Assembly (NCBI GenBank): GCA_013146195.2
Contig: CM028378.1
Coordinates: 92,562,295 to 92,626,294, forward strand
Length of the DNA stretch: 64,000 bases
Direction: 5' to 3'
Source: Codonopsis lanceolata
Lineage: Eukaryota > Streptophyta > Magnoliopsida > Asterales > Campanulaceae
Part shown: positions 1-10,578 of the stretch, piece after piece
Layout: each line of letters begins with the position of its first letter
How positions within the stretch are numbered: position 1 is the stretch's first letter
The notes under the pieces: model-generated
The model's database searches: none
What the model was told of the DNA's origin: nothing
Seen by the model: only the letters and a program-made list of their open reading frames with translations
Made by a program: the position numbers and the translations under genes

Positions 1-200
1 TCAATTGCCTTGAGATACTTAACGGATCTTAATGGACTTTAACAAAATGCTAAATGACACGTTTAAAGCCAAACGTGACACATTGAAAAGACAAAAGTGA
101 TATATTTTAAGGTTGAAAGTGACACTATAAAGGGTAATTTATTATAATTCTTATTAAAATACAAAGTAATACTCTTAATACTAAAAAGTGACATTTTTAA

Positions 201-462
201 TACTCCCTCCGTCCCTAAATTATCGTCCTCCTTTCTTTTTTCATCCGTCCCAAAATAATTGTCCACTTTGAAACTTACCTTTTTAGAACATCACTTTTAC
301 CACTTTACCCTTACCTTTTCACCCTACTTTAATTATGAGCCATATGCACATGGGCTTTAAAGGAAACTACACATTAAACAAATATTAATAATCCAGTCAA
401 ATAAGTTTTCTTAAACGGTGCGTCAGTTCAACCAGGACAATAAATTAGAGACGAAGGGAGTA
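201..462. mobile_element. Stowaway MITE, copy 1
   Basis: The element starts CTCCCTCCGTCCCTAAATTA and ends ACGAAGGGAG, the Stowaway (Tc1/mariner class) terminal inverted repeat, and is flanked by TA on both sides (201-202 and 461-462). It interrupts a GTGACATTTTTAATACTAAA repeat unit: removing the element plus one TA restores the unit. A close relative of the same length lies at 22520-22780. Non-autonomous, no coding capacity. Confidence 0.9.
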
Positions 463-463
463 C

Positions 464-2172
464 TAAAAATTAACAAATTTAATACTAAAAAGTAACACTT
501 TTAATACTAAAAAAAATGAGAGAGTCATGGTGAAGAGGAATCAAAGAATTAAGAGTGTCACTTTTTAGTATTAAATGTGTCACTTTTTAGTATTACGAGT
601 GTCACTTTTTAATATTAAGAATGTCAATTTTTAGTATTAAATTTGTCACTTTTTAGTATTAAGAGTGTCACTTTTTAATATTAAGAGTGTCACTTTTTAG
701 TAATAAGAGTGTCACTTTTTAGTAATAAGAGTGTCACTTTTTAGTATTAAGAGTGTCACTTTTTAGTATTATAAGAGTGTTACTTTTTAATATTATAAGA
801 GTGTCACTTTTTAGTATTATAAGAGTGCCACTTTTTAGTATTAAACGTGTCACTATTTAGTATTAAGAGTGTCGCTTTTTAGTATTAAGAGTGTCACTTT
901 TTAGTATTAAGAGTGTCACTTTTTAGTATTAAGAGTGTCACTTTTTAGTATTATAAGAGTGTCACTTTTTAGTATTAAGAGTATCGCTTTTTAGTATTAA
1001 ACTAGGTTATTACCAGTGCGATGCACGGTTAACTTAGTATTTTTTATGAAACTTAATTTTGTAAATAGAATTTGTAAGCTATTTGAATGAACCAACAACA
1101 ACAAGATGTCCACATAATTAATAATTAATAAATAAATAAAAATATGAGATCACACTGAATCATCAAACCGAAAATTCATGCGAATTTTGTAGATATATTT
1201 TGCAAGCTATTTCGTAGTAGTTGTTTGTGGTGTTAGTGGAACATGTTTAATCAAATTGGATAAAATCTATTTTAAATTGACCGAGTTTTGGTAAAATAAT
1301 AAAAATTAAAAAACTTCTACCATGAGAATTGAGGAGTCCTAACCAAATTAAACTAATTGATTTTAGAAAAAAAAAACTTTTACGAATAAAACTTTTTCAA
1401 GTAAAAAACTTTTTACCATTTGAGTGACACAGGGTAAGTGATTTTGGCAAAAAAAAAAAAAACTTTTATGTGTAAAACTTTTTCTTGTAAAACTTAACTA
1501 CTTGATAATGTAATAAAATCTATTTGATAACTACAAATGCGATAAAATTTATCATAAATTAACGGTAAACTTTTATAGTAGCTTCTTATTTATACCGTAA
1601 ACTAATCAATTTTGGTAGAAAAAAAAGAATTTTTTTATAATTCATAAAAGTGACATGTGGAAGTATAAAATTCCTTAAAAAAATTAAGTATTTAATAGAA
1701 AGTCGCCAAGTGGCAGCAGCGGCTTCTATTTTAGTTATAGTTAATAGATGTGTCACTATTTAGTATTAAGAGTGTCACTTTTTAGTATTAAATGTGTCAC
1801 CTCTTAGTATTAATAGTGTTATTTTGTATTTTAATAAGAATTATAATAAATTTTTATTTATAGTGTCACATTTAATATTAAATGTGTCACTTTTTAGAAT
1901 TAAGAGTGTCACATTTTAGCATTAAGAGTGTTATTTTTTAGTATTATAATAGTGTCACCTTTTAGTATTAAGAGTGTTACTTTTTAGTACGGAGTATTAT
2001 AAGAGTGTCACTTTTTAGTATTAAGAGTGTCACTTTTTAGTATTAAAAGTGTCACTTTTTAGTATTAAAAGTGTCACTTTTTAGTATTAAAAGTATCACT
2101 TTTTAGTATTAAATGTGTCAGTTTTTAGTATTAAGAGTGTCAGTTTTTAGTATTAAGAGTGTTACTTTGTAT
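464..2172. repeat. Degenerate 22-bp tandem array (GTGTCACTTTTTAGTATTAAGA)
   Basis: From about 541 to 1000 and again from 1749 to 2170 the sequence is a near-continuous head-to-tail array of a 22-bp unit, with some 24-25-bp variants containing an extra TA. Before 530 the same unit is in the opposite orientation. The two array blocks are separated only by the Helitron at 1002-1748. Units differ by point changes, for example TTACTTTTT and TCGCTTTTT, so the array is not freshly amplified. There are no spacers of constant length, so it is not CRISPR-like. Confidence 0.85.
1002..1748 (-). mobile_element. Non-autonomous Helitron (747 bp)
   Basis: Read on the minus strand the element begins TCTATTAACTATAACTAAAA and ends with a short hairpin (CCGTGCATCGCACTGG, plus 1013-1028), an 11-nt spacer and CTAG. 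This is the Helitron signature: 5' TC, and a 3' hairpin shortly before CTRR. The insertion lies exactly between host A (1001) and T (1749), as Helitrons insert, without target duplication. Joining the flanks recreates the array junction AGTATTAAATGTGTCAC seen in neighbouring units. No Rep/helicase gene is present, so it would depend on an autonomous relative. Confidence 0.8.
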
Positions 2173-2245
2173 TTTAATAAAAATTATAATAAATTTTCAT
2201 TTATAAGTCCGTTAGGATATGTCAAGTATCTCAAGTCAATTGATG

Positions 2246-2410
2246 GCTAACGGAGCTGACAAAGGATTAAACTGCAAGACATGAGAATTCGGCGACAAAC
2301 ATTGAAAGTGGAGGGGGCACCGTAACAAATAGAGGAAATGAGCATAAAAACATAATAGGGTAGCTGGGGAGCTTTGAACCCGTAAGGTCGTAACCCCCAA
2401 CCAAGTCTTT
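2246..2410 (-). repeat. Outer end of palindromic element copy 1 with tRNA-like (box B) segment
   Basis: Read on the minus strand this stretch matches 27030-27180 beside copy 2: shared blocks include CATTTCCTCTATTTGTTACG, a TTTCAATGTTTGT segment and a preceding GGGTTCAAAGCTCCC. The last resembles the Pol III internal box B (GGTTCRANNCC), and GAGTTAGTCATTG upstream is a weak box-A-like stretch. The element therefore seems to extend beyond its TCAATTG ends into a tRNA-like or SINE-like segment. Whether this is part of the element or a SINE next to both copies cannot be decided here. Confidence 0.45.
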
Positions 2411-2469
2411 AAAGTTCAACAATGACTAACTCGGTTGGCCCATTTTTCTGATTTTTAATAACAGGTTTA

Positions 2470-2545
2470 CTTATTAACTCGTGAATTTTTAAATGGGGCT
2501 CCGTCTTACGCATTTAAGATCCGTAAGACCGTCCTATACAAGTAT
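2470..2545. repeat. MITE-like fragment with GTAAGACCGTC terminus
   Basis: The segment containing AAATGGGGCTCCGTCTTACG and then GATCCGTAAGACCGTCCTAT is repeated nearly unchanged at 28675-28745, and a related copy with the full palindrome GTAAGACGGTCTTAC lies at 22830-22960. Three copies in one window show a dispersed short element. Boundaries are approximate and no target duplication was found. Confidence 0.5.
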
Positions 2546-2559
2546 TTGCCTAAATTAGG

Positions 2560-3640
2560 ATACTACTAGAAGAGAACATAAACTTCTGTGCGGAATGTTG
2601 CTTGTGCTGTAATCGTTTTATTTATGGCGGAATTTGTCAGTACTAGAAATCGAGTTAAGGAATTTATTTTCTCTAAATTCGATATGATAAGTGTACTATC
2701 TGATGTGGCAAAATGCACAGCTTGGGCCGTCCTTGAGATGGGTAGGATATCTGGGCTTGTAATCGACCTCCTTGAGCCTGTTAAGATCACAAGAACACCT
2801 GAGTAGAAGTGCAAGGCAAGGCCTCGCGAAACCCCTCCGGCGTGAGAGTAAGTATCGAGTGATTATCAAGAAGTAAATTGACAGAGTAACGAGGCTCAAG
2901 AAAGTGTGTGTACCTTGTTTGTGGATTCTGGAGGGGTATTTATAGGCCCTCAAGGTGATTGAATCCGTCTAGGATTCGGTTTCCTGCTTGCCGAGATAAT
3001 CAGGAGGAAATCCCTTGATTTTAGGCGAAACAGGCGGTTGACCGCGCAATTGTAGGAGTTGATAAGTTAAGAATTCTGCCTAAACATGGAAACCTTTGAC
3101 TTGCCTTAGGAAGCAAGTTATCAGTGTCCCCAGCTTGGTGTATGCTCGAGCGAGCAAGGCTGCCGGTTGTTACGCTTACTTGCGATCCACGAACTTGTCG
3201 ATCGAGGATCGGCCCACAGTCGGGCGGCAAGGCGGTGCCGCCGAGCCAAGCAAGTCGATTCGCTGCGAAGCATGGATGAGTCCCGATCATGGCCCACGGT
3301 CGGACGAGGCAAGGCCTTTGCCGCCCATGTTTGGCGTGGGTTATCTTTGTTCGGTGCTCGGCCAGTGCATCTTATCTTTGCTCGCTATGCCGTGGGCCCC
3401 GGAGGTATTGTGCCCGTGATTAGCACGTGGCTAGCTTCGTGCCTTGCTCGTGACCGGTTTGGGCCGGGTATATCAGTGGCCCCTAGCTTCCTGTCTGGCG
3501 AGTATTCATGCTCGGAGCGGGGAGCGTTCAAGTTTGATGTTCGCACGGGCCTCAACACTTTATAAAATTTTAAGAGAGACAAGGAGTTTGGCGAAGTGAG
3601 CTTGAGGCGTGTCCAGGAAGCTTTTATCTAGGGTGTTACA
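2560..3640 (-). mobile_element. Probable LTR of a Tat-like Ty3/gypsy element (minus strand)
   Basis: The motif CCCTCCGGCGTGAGAGT at about 2834 is shared, with its surroundings (AGAACACCTG about 40 bp before it), with the gypsy LTR at 18245-18265. On the minus strand a TATA box (CCTATAAATACCCCTCC, near 2935-2950) sits just upstream of that motif, as expected for the U3/R boundary. The right edge may be at 3640, because the minus strand there starts TGTAACACCCTAG. The stretch is GC-rich compared with the flanking intergenic DNA. Short open frames inside look spurious. I could not fix either boundary with a target duplication or a polypurine tract. Confidence 0.5.
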
Positions 3641-4275
3641 GGCGCGTGGGCGGAAAAAGCGCGTGAGCCGTCAGAATTCGAAGCGATTGGACGGGGCCGA
3701 AAGCACGAAGCGCATTTAATGCCATCATGATGGCCGCCTATTTCGCGCCGGGCCTCGAGCTCGTTTCTCCCGCGTTTGCCCACAAACTTGTCTATAAAAG
3801 GCGCCCTCGATCCCTTTTCTTCCTTTTACCGTCTTCAAACTTGTGATCCCTTAGAGAGAGAAAATTTGAAAAGGCTTGATCACCGATTGTATTTGCATTT
3901 TTCTCCAGGCTCCGGTAGAGTTTCTCCCTTGCTTCCGGTATCTATTCTATAGTCAGCGCTTGCGGCATTCACGTCAGCCCTGATTACTTGAAGGCCTACC
4001 GTTCCAGAAATAACAGTAAGTTCTCGCCCCCTTTCGCTTGTGCTCTTGATGTTTTCTGGTTTTTCTGGTTTCCTTCCCTTCACCCCTGTGATTTTGTTAG
4101 GGTTTTAGTAAATGAGACCGCCCTTAGGTAGAGATCGAGGAATAGAACCTGTGGTCCTGCTCGCTAGGCGGGCGTGGCCCCTTTGGGTTGACCTAGACTT
4201 AAGGTTTCTTTCCTTTTCCCTTCATTTGTTGCCCGGGTAAAATTCTAATGGCAATCTTCCTCGATCTCTTTGTAG
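3641..4275 (+). promoter_or_regulatory. Promoter, leader and 5'-UTR intron of the antisense retroelement ORF
   Basis: A strong TATA box (CTATAAAAGGCGCC, TATAAAAG at 3793-3800) is followed by a pyrimidine-rich leader (CCCTTTTCTTCCTTTTACC). A canonical donor ACA/GTAAGT at 4016 and an acceptor TCTCTTTGTAG ending at 4275 bound a likely 260-bp intron immediately before the ATG at 4276. Plant Tat-lineage gypsy elements of the Grande/RIRE2/Retand type are known to carry an additional ORF antisense to gag-pol; this looks like its promoter. Transcription is inferred. Confidence 0.5.
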
Positions 4276-6470
4276 ATGTCTGACATGTCCGATAATGACC
4301 GCGAGGCCTTCAGCTATGGCGGGAGGAACGATTCGCTTAGCAGCGAAAAGTCTCCCTCGATCAGTGTTGAGTGTGATGAGGGGATTAGATCTGTGGCCGG
4401 GCCAACACTTCGAAGGCGTGTCGTGGACCCTGTGGTTGACATAGTCGACTCTTCCGGCGGAAGATTCGAGGAAAGCGTGGACCGGTGGCTTATTTGTCGG
4501 GCAAGGCCACGATCAACAGCAAGTACTGTGAGGGGGATACAGCAGGGCGAGTAATGGTGGAGGCAATAGATTTGGCTGGAGAAGCGTCTGAGGCCGATGA
4601 GGCAGATGACCTGCCGCTTGCTCGGCGATTTAAGAAGACTGGCCGCTCCCAGGTGGAAGTGGCCCCTGAAGAAGAAACAGTCGGCCAAGACAAAGTCCCC
4701 ATTGCTCGCTTCTTAACCCGGAGGGGTGGCCCTCAAGTAGCGGTTCCCGTTGAGGAAGTGATCGAAGAAGAGGAGGAAGGGGAGGAAGAGCCCGATTGGT
4801 ATGTGAATGCCGATGAAGGCCGTTATGCTGCTCACTGGGCCACTCTAGACACTGCAGACAAAGTGACAGCATGGCTTACTTCCCTCGGTGTTGACAACGC
4901 TTATTATCGAGCGAGCAAAATGGACGCTCCTGCCCGAGTCGCTCTCTCCCGCGAACAAGGAAATGAGCTCCTCTTTTTTGCTGATTTCTTTCGTGTCGGG
5001 CTACGTCTCCCGCTAGAGCCCTTCCTAGTAGATTTCCTATTCGAGACCAAGGCCGTCCCGTGCGACCTGATGTTGAACACAGTCCGCGCTATCACCGCTT
5101 TCACGGTGGCGAGCCGGCTGTTAGGATTTGAGCCAGATATGTTTTTGCTGCGCAAACTGTTTATCTTCGCACCGAGCACGGGAGGGAGGATAGGAGTGAG
5201 GGCGAACTCCAATTTTTTGAAGCTGTTGTCAGATGCCCCCGGGAAGGTGGATTCTTGGGACAGAAGGGTCCTGTTCATTGAATCCCGTGTTGGCTGGCCG
5301 TTTATGCCCACGGCCACTGGCGACATGAAGATCCCCAAGGCCTCTAAGCAAGATTTTAGCTCGGGAGAAACTGCTCGATTGGCTGCGTTGAAGGCCGCCG
5401 TGGGCGTAATAGAAGAGAACGAAAAACGTGTCGGCCAGCAGTTTTTGCTCGATTGGAGGGAGCTGGTTTGTAACCCGCGTTATTTGTGTTTGGGGTCATG
5501 CGGCGAGGTTCGAAGTGGAGCCCGCCGATCCACGTGCCTGAGAACCCTCACCCTTACTGGGATGATTGTCACGGCCGAATGTTTAAGCACGAGTGCGTTG
5601 AGTGTCAAAGATTGGGACCTGGCGGCGATTGCCGGCCAGTTTATGAGGACCATGACGGTTACCTGCTGATCTTTGATATTTTCTGCTTTGCTAATACTCT
5701 TTCCGAACTCATACTTATCCCGTTTTTCTTTATTTCGTCTCAGGGATGAAGAACTTAGCTGTGTTGAGGCAGCGAAAGAAAGAAGGAAGCGACCAGGCGG
5801 TGACTGACAGTTAACCAGGTGGAGCGCCAGGTGGATTACGCGCCTGAAGAAAACCCCGGACTTGGGCAAGGCCGCAAGTCCGGGTCAAAAAGTTTGCGGC
5901 GCTAAGGTCGTTGCTATCTGAAGCGACTGCTTGCAGAGGAGGATGTTGTGGGCGTTCTCGATGGTACCATTGAAGCACTGGTGCCACCATCCACAGGGTG
6001 CTCTTTGCTAAAAGATGCTAAGGCCAAAGGCAAAAGGAAGAAAAGCCTTAGCTCCTCACCTTCGTGAAGATTCGCCGAGCCTCGAGCCCCAGTCCAGTTC
6101 CTTCTCCTACTACTCGGTAGGATCGCCACTTGAAACAAGCCGGCTTCAGATGCCGCTACTACAGTCTTGCCCGGCCGGTAAAAAGAATACAGGATGCTCC
6201 CTCTGGGGGCATCGATCTACATGCCCGCGGTAGCCCAGGAGGACTGGTGGGCAAGGGCATCATTGAGAGGGCTATGCATGACCTAGCCTTGGATAGAATC
6301 TTGCCGGCCACGTTTTGGTCGGAAATGTTGGACTCGCTTGAGCGAGGTAAAGCTGCTCGGCTAAAATCGCCCTTTCCTTCTCTGTTTCTTTCATGATTTT
6401 GACTCATCTCCTACGTTCGCAGATTGCTTCCACGTGCGCCAACCTACATGATAGGTATAACGAGGAGAAA
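4276..6470 (+). pseudogene. 'Transposase_28' (putative gypsy-type) ORF, frameshifted
   Basis: Translation starts at ATG 4276 (MSDMSDNDREAF), but that frame closes at 4554. The main coding frame, +2 relative to it, runs from before 4485 to 5669, so there is an indel near 4480. The central part (about 4860-5400) has the pattern GLRLPLEPFLVDFL ... LLGFEPDMFLLRKLF typical of the plant Transposase_28 domain (PF04195) found in ORFs inside gypsy elements. An acidic Glu stretch (EEVIEEEEEGEEEP) precedes it. After about 5480 the frame loses similarity. A likely intron ends at 5744 (TTTCGTCTCAG), and another runs from about 6346 (GAGCGAG/GTAAAG) to 6420 (TTCGCAG). The ORF continues to the copia insertion at 6484. 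It lies antisense to the gypsy pol and LTRs. Despite the family name, the product's function is unknown. Confidence 0.6.
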
Positions 6471-6483
6471 GCATGAAGGCGAG

Positions 6484-7399
6484 TGTAAGGGTATTTTAGG
6501 CATTGCCTAATTTATCTTGTCCTCACTCTCTTGGTCAAAATAGGATTTAATTTAGTATTTTTGTGTTAGGATTTAAGTAGGATTCTTTATTAGAAGTAGG
6601 TGATATTTTTGGTATGTAAATCTTTGAGTAAGTGTTTAGTTATTGATGGTATCAATTTAGGAAACAAAATCTTGTATTTTTGTCGGTCTAATGCCTTTCC
6701 TAGTTGGATGTGTTGGTTACCTAGAATGTGCAGGATTCCTCGGTGCCTTGGGTTACAAGTTGTTCTTGCCTATTTAAGCGATGCCGAGCGACTTGAGAAC
6801 ACGAGAGAATTGAGAGCATATAGCGAGATATTGGGTTGAAGTCTTTGTGTGTTGATCTGTTGTTTTCGTGTATCTTGAATTAGAGAAGAGAGATCGACCA
6901 CCCATATCTGAGACCTTCTGGCGTGATATAACTTCATACCTGCTTCTGCCGTTTTTTTTGAAACTTCTGTGAAGACAGCTTTGTTCTTCCTGAAGTTTCT
7001 GATTTGTGTGCTTCTTTCTTGTTCGCTGTTTTGGAAGCTGTATTTGTTTATTTTCTTCCCACGTTTGGTTTAGTGTTTATGTGGATTTTGTGATTCTCCA
7101 AGATTCGATATCTTGTGAGAATTTTCGTGTTAACTGTTTAGTGTTAAAAACAGTTGTTGAGTTTAATACAATTTGTTGCCTTGAGGCTTGATCTACAAGA
7201 TTGATTCTTGTAGATTGTTTTTGTGATTTTACGTCTTACTAAGTGTGTTAAATTTCAAATCTCAAAACAAAACTTCATTGCAAATTTACGTTACACACTT
7301 TCGGTTCACATTGTTATTGCCATTGTTGCAACATTCATTTTCGCAACATTGACAGTAACATCGTCCCATATAGAGAATCCGTGCTGTCGCGTTCCTTCA
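6484..7399 (+). mobile_element. 5' LTR of copia element 1
   Basis: The LTR begins TGTAAGGGTATTTTAGGC and ends CGCGTTCCTTCA directly before a methionine-tRNA primer-binding site. A TATA-like CTATTTAAGCG lies near 6769. The matching 3' LTR is not visible: the element runs into the N gap at 13841. The left edge is inferred from the change from GC-rich gypsy sequence to AT-rich sequence and the TG start. Confidence 0.65.
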
Positions 7400-7401
7400 A
7401 T

Positions 7402-7414
7402 TGGTATCAGAGCC
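7402..7414 (+). other. Primer-binding site of copia 1 (initiator-tRNA-Met type)
   Basis: TGGTATCAGAGCC two bases after the LTR end matches the 3' end of plant initiator tRNA-Met, the usual primer of plant copia elements. Confidence 0.85.
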
Positions 7415-7456
7415 TACTCTTGATATCACTAAGAGTCGATTCTGTTTAAAGACGCG

Positions 7457-8529
7457 ATGGATTCTCAATATGAGAATGTGGTTCGTCCCCCTACTCTTAC
7501 TAATGCTAATTATTCTATATGGAAAGTCAAGATGCGTATCTTCATCAAATCAATTGATGAAAGAGCGTGGCTTGCTGTGTTAAATGGTTGGAGTCCTCCC
7601 AAAACTGTTGATTCTGATGGTGATGTCAAAATCACAAAGGAGTCTGAGTGGACCAACGATGATAGGAACACAGCATCTTTTAACTCAAAAGCTTTGTCTG
7701 CTATTTATAAGGCCTTAGATGCAAATACGTTTAGAGTAATAGCAAATTACGAATACGCCTAAAGATGTGTGGGAGGCCCTTCAAACCTTATGTGAAGGAC
7801 TCGCCGTTGTTCGCTCCTCTAAGCTAAGAATGTTAACGACTCGCTTGAGAACACAAGGATGCAAGAGTCCGAGGACATAATGACATATTATGGAAGACTT
7901 CTTGATCTATCCAATTCTGCGTTAGCCTTAGGAGATCCCATTACTAATGAGCGCCTTGTCAAGAAGATGATGAGGACTTTGCTCTAAAGATTCAATGTCA
8001 AGATATGTGCTATTGAAGAAGCACATGATATTGACAAGATGAGTTTTGAAAGATTGGCCGGAATTCTTCAAAACTTTGAGTTGAATCTAAACGATCAATT
8101 AAAAACAAAGGCAAAGGTGTCTCATCATCTTCTACACCCACTGAAAAACATTGCTATGCTCGCACCAATTGATCGTCATGTGATCTCGCTTGAAATTCAA
8201 AAGACATTGATGAGTCGATTTTGGAGAAGAATCAATTGCTTTATTGACTACTAAATTCAAAAATTTTTTGAAAAATAAAAGTCAAAACAACTCCATCATC
8301 AAACTCAAAAATAAATTTCAAACCCGATTCGTGAAATTTGTTCCCAAAGAACAATCCTTTCAAACTCCCGAAAAACCCTTCACAAATCCTTTTGTTTAAG
8401 TCATCCTACAATGGTAAGAATCTTGATTCTATCCAATGTAGAGAATGTCAAGGTTTTGGACACTACGCAAACCAATGTGCTAACACTTTAAGAAAGAAAG
8501 GATTGAATTTTTCTCGCAACTCTAAGTGA
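7457..8529 (+). pseudogene. Copia 1 gag (UBN2 type) with CCHC knuckle, frameshifted
   Basis: Starts MDSQYENVVRPPTL with the motif NYSIWKVKM usual at the start of plant copia gag. The frame breaks after about 7750, continues in others (MQESEDIMTYYGRLLDLSN near 7860; DKMSFERLAGILQNFELNL near 8040) and ends with a zinc knuckle CRECQGFGHYANQC (about 8440-8480). Gag packages element RNA. Several one- or two-base indels separate otherwise well preserved protein segments, and an in-frame stop follows RTLL near 7985. It is not translatable as one protein. Confidence 0.8.
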
Positions 8530-9888
8530 TAGTGATGGAGAAGATCCAGTGATCTTATCACCTTGAATGCGCTTATGATTCGATTCGATAGTGCAGTTGG
8601 TTCAAGAATGTATCACCCGATGTTGCAACATCGTGAGTAACATCGGGAGAAACATTGTGTAAAAACAGCTTTTTCTCTGCTTTAATTCCACAGCTCTGCA
8701 GAGGATGATGGACATTCAGATTCAGATTCTGCTGGAAGGGTACAAGGAGCTGTACAAGGATTGGGAGAAAAGGGCTCATCAAGTCACACTACTTGGTAAG
8801 GCGAATGAACCGCCGAAAAAGGCCAACGAGGAGCAAAAAGAATGCATAATCAGCCGCCGAAGGAGTCCTAAGTAGAAAGGATGTGGAAATTGAGCGCTAA
8901 AGGAGCAACTTGCTCAAGCGTATAACACCGACCAAGTGGAATTCAAGCAAACGTAAGGTTGACGATCCGCTAAATTCTCGTAACTCTTCCGCATCGTATA
9001 GGTTTTGTCCCTAAAATGTTTGTGAAAGAAGGAGAAGGAACTTCAGGAACCAAAAACGATGAAAGCTTTCCTGAAAATGTTTTCTGTGAAAAAACAAGAC
9101 CAAGAAGGAAAAATTATGTTTGTCACTTCGCCATAAGCTCGGTCACATACGCCAAATTTTTTGCTTTCTAAAAAAGGCAATGTATGAGAATGAAAAAAGG
9201 CAAGAATTCTTTGGAAAAGCTCCTTGGCGTAACAGATGAAGCAGCCGCGCCACCAATGCAAAGAACATTGGCGTAAACATTGAAGCCTCATTCAAGGGCA
9301 AATCATAATTTTTTCCAAAAACCTCAACCCAAAACAGTCAAAAAAATGTGGGTTCAAAAAACATGTGATGAAAAATGTAGAGCCAAATATTGTGAACCTT
9401 TTGATATTTGCCCTGGCGCCTCCATGTCACAAGATGAAAAATGCAATGTTACGTTTACTTCCTTGAAATCTCATGTTGCCGATCCCGGTATTTCGATAGT
9501 GGTTGTTCAAGACATATGACAAAGTGAGAATTTGAAGGAGTATGAGAGTATTAATGGTGGTTCTGTGACCTATGGTGGTGGTGCAAAAGGGAAAATTGTA
9601 GGTAAAGGAACATTGAACGTTGAAGGTCTTCCAAACCTCAAAAACGTTTACCATGTGGAAGGCCTTAAGACAAACCCGACAAGATAAGTCGGGCCTTGTG
9701 TGATGATGATCTTCGTGTAAGGTTTGACAAGCATTCTTGTGAGGTTTTTGATCATAATAACAAATGTCTTCTGACAGGTTTAAGATCGCCTGATAACTGT
9801 TACTTGTTCAACCATACCCATTCATGTCAAAAGGTAAGTCTTGATGTAATGCATCTCCGGCACCGTAAACTTGGTCACATGAGTTTTC
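8530..9888 (+). pseudogene. Copia 1 protease / pre-integrase region, heavily decayed
   Basis: Between the gag knuckle and the integrase core the protein signal is broken into short pieces in all three frames. Recognisable parts are VEGLPNLKNVYHVEGL near 9620-9660 and the HRKLGHMSFREAR pre-integrase motif at about 9865-9900. The protease catalytic triad could not be read cleanly. The segment holds a GATGTTGCAACATCG motif (about 8617) that recurs at 10904 in the same element. Confidence 0.6.
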
Positions 9889-10578
9889 GTGAAGCTCGAT
9901 GAGCTTGTGAGGCATGATGTCGCCAAAGGATTACCAAACTTGGAAAGGAATTACTCAAAGGTATGTGGATCATGTCGAAAGGTAAACAAGTCCAAAGCTT
10001 CACATCTTCCCATCACACAATGCTCCACTTCCAGATGTTTGGAGATGATTCATACTGACCTTATGGGTCCCATTGAGGTAGAAAGCCTAGGTAGGAAAAA
10101 GTACACCTTTGTCTGTGTAGATGACTTCTCTAGATATACTTGGGTAATATTTTTAAGAGAGAAATCAGAAACTTTTGAGGCTTTCAAAATTTGGTACACC
10201 CGTGTTATGAACTTGTATGATCTAAAACTCACTAGGATTAGATCAGATCATGGCACGGAATATGAAAATGCATCCTTTTCTAATTATTGTGCCTCTAATG
10301 GTATATCACATGAATTCTCTGCTCCCAAAACTCCACAACAAAATGGAGTGGCGGAGAGAAAGAACAGGACACTGCAAGAAATGGCTAGAGTAATGTTACA
10401 TTCGAAAAACTTGGCCAAAAGGTTTTGGGCTGAAGCTTTGAACACTGCTTGTCATATTGGAAATAGGGTCTTCTTGAGACTGTGTAGCACTATGACACCT
10501 TACTTAAATATTTCTTGGGAAGAAACCTACTTTGAAATATTTTCATGTGTTTGGGCGTATGTTATTCGCTTTCAATGA
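9889..10578 (+). pseudogene. Copia 1 integrase core
   Basis: A 229-codon open frame carries the rve integrase core: first Asp in MIHTDLMGP, second Asp in RSDHGTEYEN, Glu in QNGVAERKNR, preceded by CGSCRKVNKSKASHLP. A frameshift near 9895 separates it from the HRKLGHMSF motif, and another near 10540 from the downstream frame. It is the best preserved part of the element. Confidence 0.85.

Larger units (their letters stand above)
1..2245. mobile_element. Palindromic (foldback-like) repeat element, copy 1, cut by window start
   Basis: The first 40 bases (TCAATTGCCTTGAGATACTT and on) reappear inverted at about 2205-2245 (AAGTATCTCAAGTCAATTGA), so the element has inverted ends. Inside, a short unit reading TTAATACTAAAAAGTGACAC runs up to about 530 and then in the opposite orientation (GTGTCACTTTTTAGTATTAA) from 541 to 2170, giving a giant hairpin. 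A Stowaway MITE and a Helitron are inserted in it. Position 1 aligns with 27185, where a second copy starts, so this is a dispersed family. No open reading frame of note. Superfamily not recognised; the long inverted ends could suit a MULE or foldback element. Confidence 0.6.

Noticed and set aside
541..1000. CRISPR-like look of the 22-bp array
   Set aside because: Units are contiguous without unique spacers and the context is a plant nuclear genome.
3096..3565. Overlapping frames of 107 and 132 codons, and their minus counterparts
   Set aside because: They lie in a GC-rich LTR-like stretch where stops are rare by composition.
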